Shown here: positions 56,601-64,000 of the stretch, piece after piece
Position numbering within the stretch: the stretch's first letter is position 1
Layout of the letters: the number at the start of each line of letters is the position of its first letter
Source: Flavobacterium tistrianum
GTDB lineage: Bacteria > Bacteroidota > Bacteroidia > Flavobacteriales > Flavobacteriaceae
NCBI RefSeq assembly: GCF_003254545.1
Contig: NZ_QJRH01000070.1
Span: forward strand, 248,001 to 312,000
Direction of reading: 5' to 3'
Length of the DNA stretch: 64,000 nt
Notes under the pieces: generated by a model
The model's input: the letters and a program-made list of their open reading frames with translations, nothing else
What the model was told of the DNA's origin: nothing
Databases searched by the model: none
Made by a program: the position numbers and the translations under genes

Positions 56601-56701
56601 TTGGGCGTGTTCGCCGCGGCGAATCGGGCTGTACGTTCCCGCTTTTTTTGAGACGAAGAAAAATCGCCTCAAAAAAGAGCTCCACTGCCATCCCTCACGC
56701 A
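56601..56701 (+). repeat. GC-rich structured element, copy 2 (possible ncRNA)
   Basis: Begins TTGGGCGTG, has a perfect palindrome TTCGCCGCGGCGAA (56610-56623), then CGGGCTGTACGTTCCCGC, a hairpin with 13-nt arms (TTTTTTGAGACGA / TCGCCTCAAAAAA, one mismatch), and ends GAGCTCCACTGCCATCC then CTCACGCA. The backbone matches the - strand of 45581-45665 while the hairpin sequences differ. With the neighbouring hairpin and element A copy 7 it explains the 361-bp gap 56535-56895. Confidence 0.6.
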
Positions 56702-56722
56702 AATAAGAGGTAATAAACACAA

Positions 56723-56830
56723 TCTTGTCATCCCGAGGAACGAGGGATCTCCGCAAGAAACTCTACAAAGATTGGCGACATTTCTATGCGGAGCTACTTG
56801 CGAAGATTTCTCCTCCGTCGAAATGACAAA
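56723..56830. repeat. Hairpin element family A, copy 7 (diverged left arm)
   Basis: The right arm keeps the family sequence, while the left arm reads GTCATCCCGAGGAACGAGGG. Copy 7 therefore has a mismatched stem, unlike copies 1-6. Confidence 0.85.
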
Positions 56831-56895
56831 AAAGCGGGGTAAGATTCGTAGAATAACTTAAACAACCTTATAATCACTTATATGGTTTAGAAAAT

Positions 56896-59800
56896 ATGAA
56901 TAGAATAGTTTTTTTTATTTTTTGTTTTTTTTCAAGTCTTTGCTTTGTTTGGAGTCAGAGCAAAGATTCAGGGAAGTTTCGTAAAGAAATTTCGCTGAAT
57001 TCGTCTTGGGAAACCGTAATCTTGGATAATCTTCCGCTGAAAGAAGAAGATTTCGTAGAAAATCCAAAAACTGATTCCAATTGGCAGAAGGTTAGTGTGC
57101 CTCACAATTGGGATCAGTATTATGGTTTCAGAAGAACAAAACATGGAAATTTACACGGTACGGCTTGGTACAAAAAATCATTAAAACTCGATAAAAAAGA
57201 CAGTTCAAAACAGCATTTTCTTTATTTCGAAGGCGTTAGTTCTTATGCCACAGTTTGGGTAAATGGTAAAAAAGTAGGTGAACACAAAGGCGGAAGAACT
57301 ACTTTTACTTTAGACATTTCCAAAGCGGTTTCTTTCGACAAAGAAAATATTATTTTAGTAAAAGCTTCACATCCATCATTTATTGCCGATTTACCTTGGG
57401 TTTGCGGAGGCTGTTCTGGAGAATGGGGATTTTCAGAAGGTTCTCAGCCAATGGGAATTTTCAGACCCGTTACTTTGGTCATAACAAACGATGTCAGAAT
57501 TCAGCCGTTTGGTGTTCATATCTGGAATGACAAATCGGTTTCTAAACAAAAAGCGATTCTTCATACTACGACTGAGATTAAGAATTATGGTACTTCACAG
57601 CGAAATTTAACTATCGAAAATATTCTTTTGGATGCTTCAGGAAAGAAAGTTGTTATTATAAAAAACGACAACAAAATCAATTCGGGAGAAACTAAAGAAA
57701 TAGCATTGACACTTCCTGAGATTCAAAATCCGAAATTATGGTCGCCATCCAGTCCGTATTTGTATAAATTGGTGACTTCTATTTATGAAAATCGAAAAAT
57801 AATCGATCAGGTAACAACACCTTACGGAATCCGTTGGGTGAGCTGGCCGGTAAGTCGTGACGGAAAAGACAATCGTTTCTTAATTAATGATGAACCTGTT
57901 TTTATCAATGGAGTCTGCGAATATGAACATTTGATTGGAAAAAGTCATTCGTTTTCAGATGAAATGATTCATTCCCGAATTGAACAAATCAAAGCAGGCG
58001 GATTCAATGCTTTTAGAGAAGCACATCAGCCTCATAACTTATTGTATCAAAAAGAACTTGACGAAAACGGAATTCTGTTTTGGAGTCAGTTTTCAGCACA
58101 TATTTGGTATGATACCCCAGAATTCAAAGAAAACTTTAAAACATTATTGAGAGAATGGATTAAAGAACGCAGAAACAGCCCGTCTGTTGTAATGTGGGGA
58201 TTGCAGAACGAAAGTACAATTCCGAAAGAATTTGCGGAAGAATGCACGCAGATTATCCGAGAAATGGATCCGTTATCAGCTTCTCAAAGAATCGTAACAA
58301 CTTGTAACGGTGGAGAAGGAACAGATTGGAATGTGGTTCAAAACTGGTCGGGAACGTATGGTGGAGATCCGTTAAAGTATCATTTAGAAATGGCGACTCA
58401 ATTATTAAACGGAGAATACGGCGCATGGCGTTCAGCCGATTTACATACAGAAGGTGAGTTTGATCAAAAAGGAACTTTAAGTGAAAACCGTTTTTCTCAA
58501 TTAATGGAAATTAAAGTTAGAGAAGCCGAATCTGTAAAAGATAAAATTGCGGGACAATTTAACTGGCTTTTTGCTTCGCACGAAAATCCGGGACGTGTAC
58601 AAAACGGAGAAGGTTTCAGAGATATTGATAAAGTTGGCCCAGTAAATTACAAAGGTCTTTTTACGATTTGGGGCGAACCTTTGGATGCTTTTTATATGTA
58701 TCGCGCGAATTATGTTTCAAACAAAACCAATCCGATGGTTTATATCGTTTCGCATACGTGGCCAAGTCGTTGGGAAAAACCGGGAATCCAAAACGGAATC
58801 GATATTTATTCTAATTGCGATGAAGTAGAATTGTTTAATGATGTCAATAAAATTTCACTTGGAAAACTAAAAAATCTGGGAATCGGACAGCATTTTCAGT
58901 TCAATAATGTAAATATCCAATACAATGTTTTATATGCTGTTGGTTATGTAAATGGAAAAGCAGTTGCGAAAGATTATATTGTTTTAAGTAACTTTCCAAA
59001 AGCGCCAAATTTCAATACTTTAATAACGGATAAAACTGATATTACAAAAGCCAAAAGCGGTTACAATTACATTTATAGAGTTAATTGCGGAGGCTCTGAA
59101 TTAACAGATAGTTTAGGAAATATTTGGTCAACAGACAGACATAAAAGCGACCAAAATACTTGGGGTTCGTTATCATGGACAGATAATTTTGAAAAATTGC
59201 CAGACTTTTTTGCTAGTCAAAGAAAAACTTTCGACCCTATAAACGGTACAAAAGATCCTGAGTTGTTTCAAAGTTTTAGATATGGAGTTGATAAACTGCG
59301 TTACGAATTCCCAGCTCCAGACGGAGAATATTTAGTTGAACTTTATTTCACAGAACCTTGGTACGGAACAGGAGGAGGAATGGATTGCAAAGGCTGGCGT
59401 TTGTTTGATGTTGCCATCAATGATAATATCATTTTAAAGGATTTCGATATTTGGGCAGAAGCAGGACACGACAATGCCATAAAGAAAACATTCATCGTAA
59501 AAAGTGTTAACGGAAAAATTGTGATTTCTTTTCCAAATGTGAAAGCTTCGCAAGCGATAATTTCTGCGATTGCGATTGCTACGAAAGATAAAAATGTTAA
59601 ACCTGTTGTAGAATCTCCAAGCAATATTCAAAATGTGAGTTTAGATTCTAAAGATTTTAAAATTGCGTCTTGGTTAGATATTAATTCAAAACAATATGCT
59701 GATTCAGAAGTTAGTTTTACCGAATTGCCATCAGAAGTTTTTGGTGCAGATTATTTACAGTTTTCAGACAATTCAAAAAATAAAGGTTCATTTAGTGCAA

Positions 59801-60417
59801 AAGAAGAATCGACGATTTATATTTTAGTTGACAGTAAAATCAAAACTGTAAACGGACTTTCAGATTATAAAAAAATAGAAGAAAAAGCAGAAAATAGCAA
59901 CGGAATTTCATTTGATGTTTTCGCTAAAAAAGTAAAGAAAGGTGAGAAAGTTCTTTTTGATAATTCGGAGAATATAAGTACAATTGCTGTAGTTCCAACT
60001 TACGATATGGGTGAAAAAGACGATTCGAGACCAGTTGTAATTATCGAAGCTGAAAAGACAAAAACAACAGGTGACGGAATCGAAAAAGGGAATTTCAAAA
60101 AAGCCGATTATGTTGAATTTACGAAGAAAACAAATAACAGTATCGAATTTGATGTAAAACCAGGAGTTGCAGGAATCTATTTAATGCGTTTCCGTTTTAT
60201 GAATCGAAACGAAACGCCATTAAAAGTAAAATTCAAAATGGAAGATGCGTACGGAATTTTGATGCGAAATGATACGATTGAGTTTTTCCCTTCGCCTGAA
60301 AAATGGAAGATTTTAAATACGACTTCTGGAGGATATATTAATGCAGGAACGTATAAAATAACATTGGAAGGTGATGATTTGAAAGGATTAATGTTGGACA
60401 ATTTCGAATTTCAGTAA
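56896..60417 (+). CDS. GH2 glycosidase with malectin-like and C-terminal CBM-like domains, secreted
   Basis: A 1173-residue protein with a signal peptide (FVWSQS). GH2 domains run to about residue 700: jelly roll (HNWDQYYGFRR, YFEGVSSYATVWVNGKKVGE), Ig domain and barrel. The acid/base is Glu439 in LQNES and the probable nucleophile Glu507 in GEYGAW. A malectin-like domain follows (about 723-895, YRVNCGGSELTDSLGNIW, YLVELYFTEPWYG), then a linker and a CBM6/35-like beta-sandwich (about 1044-1173, IIEAEKTKTTGDG). Beta-galactosidase, glucuronidase or mannosidase cannot be told apart by eye. The extra binding domains suggest action on polymeric or branched pectin. Confidence 0.85.
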   Translation: MNRIVFFIFCFFSSLCFVWSQSKDSGKFRKEISLNSSWETVILDNLPLKEEDFVENPKTDSNWQKVSVPHNWDQYYGFRRTKHGNLHGTAWYKKSLKLDKKDSSKQHFLYFEGVSSYATVWVNGKKVGEHKGGRTTFTLDISKAVSFDKENIILVKASHPSFIADLPWVCGGCSGEWGFSEGSQPMGIFRPVTLVITNDVRIQPFGVHIWNDKSVSKQKAILHTTTEIKNYGTSQRNLTIENILLDASGKKVVIIKNDNKINSGETKEIALTLPEIQNPKLWSPSSPYLYKLVTSIYENRKIIDQVTTPYGIRWVSWPVSRDGKDNRFLINDEPVFINGVCEYEHLIGKSHSFSDEMIHSRIEQIKAGGFNAFREAHQPHNLLYQKELDENGILFWSQFSAHIWYDTPEFKENFKTLLREWIKERRNSPSVVMWGLQNESTIPKEFAEECTQIIREMDPLSASQRIVTTCNGGEGTDWNVVQNWSGTYGGDPLKYHLEMATQLLNGEYGAWRSADLHTEGEFDQKGTLSENRFSQLMEIKVREAESVKDKIAGQFNWLFASHENPGRVQNGEGFRDIDKVGPVNYKGLFTIWGEPLDAFYMYRANYVSNKTNPMVYIVSHTWPSRWEKPGIQNGIDIYSNCDEVELFNDVNKISLGKLKNLGIGQHFQFNNVNIQYNVLYAVGYVNGKAVAKDYIVLSNFPKAPNFNTLITDKTDITKAKSGYNYIYRVNCGGSELTDSLGNIWSTDRHKSDQNTWGSLSWTDNFEKLPDFFASQRKTFDPINGTKDPELFQSFRYGVDKLRYEFPAPDGEYLVELYFTEPWYGTGGGMDCKGWRLFDVAINDNIILKDFDIWAEAGHDNAIKKTFIVKSVNGKIVISFPNVKASQAIISAIAIATKDKNVKPVVESPSNIQNVSLDSKDFKIASWLDINSKQYADSEVSFTELPSEVFGADYLQFSDNSKNKGSFSAKEESTIYILVDSKIKTVNGLSDYKKIEEKAENSNGISFDVFAKKVKKGEKVLFDNSENISTIAVVPTYDMGEKDDSRPVVIIEAEKTKTTGDGIEKGNFKKADYVEFTKKTNNSIEFDVKPGVAGIYLMRFRFMNRNETPLKVKFKMEDAYGILMRNDTIEFFPSPEKWKILNTTSGGYINAGTYKITLEGDDLKGLMLDNFEFQ

Positions 60418-60429
60418 ATAAAAAATAAT

Positions 60430-60558
60430 CTCGCAAAGTCGCAAAGACGCTAAGAAAATTAAAGTATGTAAGTAATATAAGATAATTTTAAGTTTTGTCT
60501 TAATTGAACTTACATAACTTATATGGTTTAAAAAAAAAACTTTGCGTCTCTGCGAGAG
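60430..60558. repeat. Inverted repeat family F, copy 2
   Basis: Arms CTCGCAAAGTCGCAAAGACG and CTTTGCGTCTCTGCGAGAG. The interior contains ACTTATATGGTTT (60517-60529), a motif shared with three other leaders. It occupies the leader of the next gene. Confidence 0.8.
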
Positions 60559-60571
60559 AAAACTAAAGAAT

Positions 60572-62974
60572 ATGATTTTAAAAAAAATTACAATTGCCTT
60601 ATTGTTTTCGGTATCAGTTTTTGCACAAAAACAAGCCAGAATTGTAGAAGACTTCAACAAAAACTGGAACTTCAAATTAGGAGATTATCCAGAAGCAATT
60701 AACGCCAATTTCAATGCTTCCGATTGGAGAACGTTGCAATTACCGCACGATTGGAGTATCGAAGGCACTTTTGATAAAGATGCTAAAACCAAACAAGCAC
60801 AAGGATTTTTGCCTGCTGGAAAAGGCTGGTATCGTAAAGTATTTACAGTTCCTGCAAATTGGAAAAACAAAAAAGTCTCAATTGAGTTTGATGGTGTTTT
60901 TAAAAACAGTGAAGTTTTCATAAATGGAAAATCATTAGGAATTCGTCCAAACGGCTATATTTCTTTTGGTTATGATTTAACGCAGTATTTAAACTTCGGA
61001 AAATCCAATACTATTGCCGTAAAAGTCGATAATGATTCTCAGCCTAATTCAAGATGGTACACTGGTTCTGGGATTTATAGAAACGTGAGATTAGTTGCAA
61101 CTAATAAAATTCATGTTGCAAAATGGGGAACATATGTCACTACAAGAATTATTTCTAAAGAAAAAGCTGTTGTTGATATTGATATCGATGTTCAGAACGA
61201 TTTGAGTAAGAATAAGCTTTTTAAGTTAGTTTCGACAATTTTAGATAAAAACAATATTGAAGTTGCAAAAGGAATTTCAGATGGAAATATTCCAGCAAAT
61301 TCAGAATTACAAGTTAAGCAGAATATTAATGTGAAAAAACCAATTCTATGGGATACAGAAAATCCATACTTGTATAAAATTAGCACTAAGGTTTATGATG
61401 GCTCAACTTTAATTGATACATATGAAACTCCGTTCGGATTTAGATTTTTCAATTTTGATTCAGAAAAAGGATTTTCTTTAAATGGTGTTCCGACTAAAAT
61501 TTATGGAGTTTGTCTACATCACGATAATGGAGCTTTGGGTGCGGTAGAAAATATCCATGCTGTTAGAAGAAAACTGACTCTGATGAAAGAAATGGGAGCA
61601 AACGCTATTAGAATGTCTCATAATCCACATTCTTTGGAAATGATGCAATTGTGCGACGAAATGGGATTCATCGTTCAGGACGAAGCTTTCGATGTTTGGA
61701 AAAAGAAAAAAGTAACCAACGATTATCACAAAGATTGGGATGCTTGGCACAAACAAGATTTAGAAGATTTTATCAAAAGAGACCGTAATCATCCGTCAGT
61801 TATGATGTGGAGTATTGGTAATGAAATTAGAGAACAGTTTGATTCGACTGGAATTGCGATTACCAGAGAATTAGCTAAAATTGTAAAATCGTTAGATACG
61901 ACACGTCCTGTAACTTCGGCTTTGACAGAAAACGTAATTGAGAAGAACTTCATTTATCAGTCAGGAGCTTTAGATCTATTAGGATTCAATTACAAACATG
62001 AAGATTATAAAGATTTTCCAACGAAATTTAAAGGACAAAAAATATTAGCTTCTGAAAGTGTTTCGGCTTTAGAAACGCGTGGACATTATGATTTTCCAGA
62101 CGGAATTAAAGCGTGGCCAACGAAACACGGTGCGCCGTTTGACGGAAATGCCGATTGGACAGTTTCGGCTTACGATCAAGTAAAATCGTATTGGGGAGCA
62201 ACGCACGAAGAAAACTGGAAAACGATTAAAAGTCAGAATTTCATGGCCGGAACTTTTATCTGGACAGGTTTTGATTATATCGGAGAACCAGATCCATATC
62301 CTTATCCTGCGAGAAGTTCGTATTTCGGAATTGTAGATTTGGCGGGACTTCCAAAAGATGTGTATTATATGTACCAAAGTGAATGGTCGAAGAAAACAGT
62401 TCTACATATTTTACCGCATTGGAACTGGAAAAAAGATCAGGAAGTCGAAGTTTGGGCTTATTATAATAATGCTGATGAAGTGGAATTATTCTTAAACGGA
62501 AAGTCGTTAGGAAAGAAAGACAAACAAAATGATGATTTGCATATTTCTTGGAGAGTGAAATTCGAGCCTGGAACATTAAAAGCTGTTTCAAGAAAGAACG
62601 GAAAAGTAGTTTTAGAAAAAGAAATTCATACAGCAGGACAAGCTTCTAAAATTGATTTAAAAGCGGAAAAAACTGCAATTAAAAATGATACTTACGATTT
62701 GGTTTACGTAACCGTTTCAATGCTTGACAAAGACGGAAACTTAGTGCCAAACGCAATGGATTTAATCAATTTTGAAGTAACTGGCGGAGGAAAATTAGTT
62801 GGAGTTGATAATGGTTATCAAGCCAATTTAGATTCTTTTAAAGCGAATTCCTGTAAATTATTTAATGGGAAATGTGTTGTGATTATTCAGTCGAATGGAA
62901 AGAGCGATAATATTAAGTTGAAGGCGATGGCTTCTGGTTTACAGACATCAACAATTGAAGTAAAAGTAAATTAA
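60572..62974 (+). CDS. GH2 beta-galactosidase-type enzyme, secreted
   Basis: An 800-residue protein with a signal peptide (VSVFAQ). The family blocks LPHDWSIEG, GWYRKVFTVP and SRWYTGSGIYRNVRL are followed by a barrel with Glu418 (SIGNE, acid/base) and Glu495 (ASESVSAL, nucleophile). C-terminal Ig-like domains (about 600-800) match the DUF4982-type layout. It differs from the LacZ-type enzyme at 698 and from the malectin-bearing one just upstream, so the locus has three distinct GH2 subfamilies. ATG 60572 is preferred; the upstream in-frame codons at 60542 lie in repeat family F. Confidence 0.9.
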   Translation: MILKKITIALLFSVSVFAQKQARIVEDFNKNWNFKLGDYPEAINANFNASDWRTLQLPHDWSIEGTFDKDAKTKQAQGFLPAGKGWYRKVFTVPANWKNKKVSIEFDGVFKNSEVFINGKSLGIRPNGYISFGYDLTQYLNFGKSNTIAVKVDNDSQPNSRWYTGSGIYRNVRLVATNKIHVAKWGTYVTTRIISKEKAVVDIDIDVQNDLSKNKLFKLVSTILDKNNIEVAKGISDGNIPANSELQVKQNINVKKPILWDTENPYLYKISTKVYDGSTLIDTYETPFGFRFFNFDSEKGFSLNGVPTKIYGVCLHHDNGALGAVENIHAVRRKLTLMKEMGANAIRMSHNPHSLEMMQLCDEMGFIVQDEAFDVWKKKKVTNDYHKDWDAWHKQDLEDFIKRDRNHPSVMMWSIGNEIREQFDSTGIAITRELAKIVKSLDTTRPVTSALTENVIEKNFIYQSGALDLLGFNYKHEDYKDFPTKFKGQKILASESVSALETRGHYDFPDGIKAWPTKHGAPFDGNADWTVSAYDQVKSYWGATHEENWKTIKSQNFMAGTFIWTGFDYIGEPDPYPYPARSSYFGIVDLAGLPKDVYYMYQSEWSKKTVLHILPHWNWKKDQEVEVWAYYNNADEVELFLNGKSLGKKDKQNDDLHISWRVKFEPGTLKAVSRKNGKVVLEKEIHTAGQASKIDLKAEKTAIKNDTYDLVYVTVSMLDKDGNLVPNAMDLINFEVTGGGKLVGVDNGYQANLDSFKANSCKLFNGKCVVIIQSNGKSDNIKLKAMASGLQTSTIEVKVN

Positions 62975-62975
62975 T

Positions 62976-63111
62976 CTCGCAAAGTCGCAGAGACGCAAAG
63001 TTTTTGAACCATATAAGTTATATAAGATAATTTAAGTTTAAACTTATTTTACTTATATAACTTATATGGTTTATTTTTTTAATAAACTTTGCGTATCTGC
63101 GACTTTGCGAG
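62976..63111. repeat. Inverted repeat family F copy 3 with nested AACCATATAAG repeat
   Basis: Outer 25-bp arms (CTCGCAAAGTCGCAGAGACG... at 62976, complement ending 63111) enclose perfect 20-bp arms (AACCATATAAGTTAT... at 63007-63026 and 63052-63071). An AAGTTTAAACTT palindrome lies at the centre. It marks the end of the PUL. Confidence 0.88.
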
Positions 63112-63140
63112 ATTCTTTATACATTTATAAAAAAAAACAA

Positions 63141-63698
63141 ATGGAACCAACTTTCTTCGCAGATCAACAAGAATTTAGAAAGTGGCTTGAGAAAAATCAT
63201 CAAAAGGAAAAAGAGCTTTTAGTTGGTTTTTATAAAGTTACAAGTGGAAAACTTTCTATAACTTGGCCAGAATCTGTCGATCAGGCGCTTTGTTTTGGCT
63301 GGATTGATGGTGTTCGAAAATCTATTGATAAGGATAGTTATACCATTCGTTTTACTCCGAGAAAACCTTCCAGCATTTGGAGTGCAATTAATATCCAAAA
63401 AATGGAAGATTTAACTAAGGCTGGATTAATGACAGAATCGGGTCTGAAAGCGTTTAGTTTTAGAACTGAAAATAAATCCAAAATATATTCGCACGAAAAG
63501 GAGCCTATTCCGCTTTTGGAGGTTTATGAGAAACAGTTTAAAAGCAATATAATTGCCTGGGAATTTTTCGAGAAACAAGCGCCTTCCTACAAGAAAGTTA
63601 TAATTCATTGGATTATGAGTGCCAAACAAGAAAAAACGCAGCTTTCTAGACTTGAAAAAACTATTGCTGAGAGCGAAAAACAGAAGCGAGTACTATAA
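63141..63698 (+). CDS. YdeI/OmpD-associated family protein (OmdA domain)
   Basis: A 185-residue cytoplasmic protein. The start METPTFF-type residues (MEPTFFADQQEFRKWL) and the block ALCFGWIDGVRKSID, then RFTPRKPSSIWSAIN, are characteristic of the YdeI/OmdA family. The C-terminal part (YEKQFKSNIIAWEFFEKQAPSY, HWIMSAKQEKT) is the OmdA-type helical domain. ATG 63141 is chosen; residues from an earlier in-frame start are repeat-encoded. It is probably unrelated to pectin use and marks the locus edge. Confidence 0.85.
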   Translation: MEPTFFADQQEFRKWLEKNHQKEKELLVGFYKVTSGKLSITWPESVDQALCFGWIDGVRKSIDKDSYTIRFTPRKPSSIWSAINIQKMEDLTKAGLMTESGLKAFSFRTENKSKIYSHEKEPIPLLEVYEKQFKSNIIAWEFFEKQAPSYKKVIIHWIMSAKQEKTQLSRLEKTIAESEKQKRVL

Positions 63699-63746
63699 AT
63701 ATTTCGAATAAAATCGTTATTTTAGTCATCTGACTTTAAGTGAAAT

Positions 63747-64000
63747 ATGGAAAAAGAAAATACCACAACAATTAAAGGGGAAATTTTGCTGGGTATTATT
63801 TTTGCCTTAGAATTATACGCCTTGCCTGTACAGTTTTATTTGCTGTTTAAAAATCCTGAATTTACTTTTTTTAGCGCCGCAGTTCGCTTTTTTAGTTTCT
63901 TTACCATTACCACAAATTCTATAGTTTTCATTTGTACTGCGATGTTGTTGTTTGGCGGGAATAGTGCTATGAATACTTTCTTTAGAAAATGTACGACAAT
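63747..64000 (+). CDS. Pr6Pr-like membrane protein, N-terminal part (cut by window end)
   Basis: 84 complete codons are present. The sequence starts MEKENTTTIKGEILLGIIFA and shows two hydrophobic helices. The block RFFSFFTITTNS resembles the YFT.TN-type signature of Pr6Pr family membrane proteins. It lies 48 bp after the OmdA gene. No function is established for it. Confidence 0.55.
   Translation, partial: MEKENTTTIKGEILLGIIFALELYALPVQFYLLFKNPEFTFFSAAVRFFSFFTITTNSIVFICTAMLLFGGNSAMNTFFRKCTT

Overview
The window is an AT-rich stretch of a Bacteroidota chromosome, most likely Flavobacterium. The evidence is a SusC/SusD pair, lipobox lipoproteins, weak ribosome-binding sites, and intergenic palindromes of a type common in Flavobacterium. 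Every gene I can support (28, two of them cut by the window ends) lies on the + strand. Almost the whole window is one very large pectin polysaccharide utilization locus (PUL). I see no rRNA, tRNA, transposase, integrase or CRISPR array.

Layout. 1-16.6 kb: the end of a GH43/GH130-like propeller, a LacZ-type GH2, a GH106 rhamnosidase, a SASA-type esterase, a DUF5703-like (alpha/alpha)6 protein, a modular PL1-type pectate lyase and a GH127 arabinofuranosidase. 16.8-28.4 kb: CE8 pectin methylesterase, a 677-bp regulatory gap, susC, susD, and two paralogous PL1 lyases with a DUF3826 protein between them. 28.6-47.3 kb: a large beta-helix protein with an uncharacterised C-terminal half, GH140-like, GH28, GH43-like, an Asp-box propeller, GH78, an STN-like/alpha-beta hydrolase fusion, GH95 and an MGH1-like lipoprotein. 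47.3-63 kb: a membrane protein with a HEAT-like tail, a second GH78, a BNR lipoprotein, a secreted TIM-barrel lipoprotein, a GH20/GH67-like enzyme and two more GH2 enzymes. The last kilobase leaves the PUL (YdeI/OmdA-like protein and the start of a Pr6Pr-like membrane protein).

How it fits together (inference from families). CE8 demethylates homogalacturonan; PL1 lyases and GH28 cut the galacturonan backbone; SusC/SusD bind and import oligosaccharides. GH78 and GH106 remove rhamnose, GH2 galactose or uronic acid, GH127 and GH43 arabinose, GH95 fucose or L-galactose, GH140 apiose, and the esterases acetyl groups. This points to rhamnogalacturonan side chains, perhaps including RG-II. No regulator, inner-membrane sugar transporter or cytoplasmic uronate pathway is visible; these probably lie outside the window.

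The other striking aspect is the intergenic DNA. Most gaps between accessory enzymes hold inverted-repeat elements from a few families, often nested, while the susC-susD-lyase core is almost free of them. Two GC-rich elements share a conserved backbone but have different hairpin inserts, as a structured RNA would.
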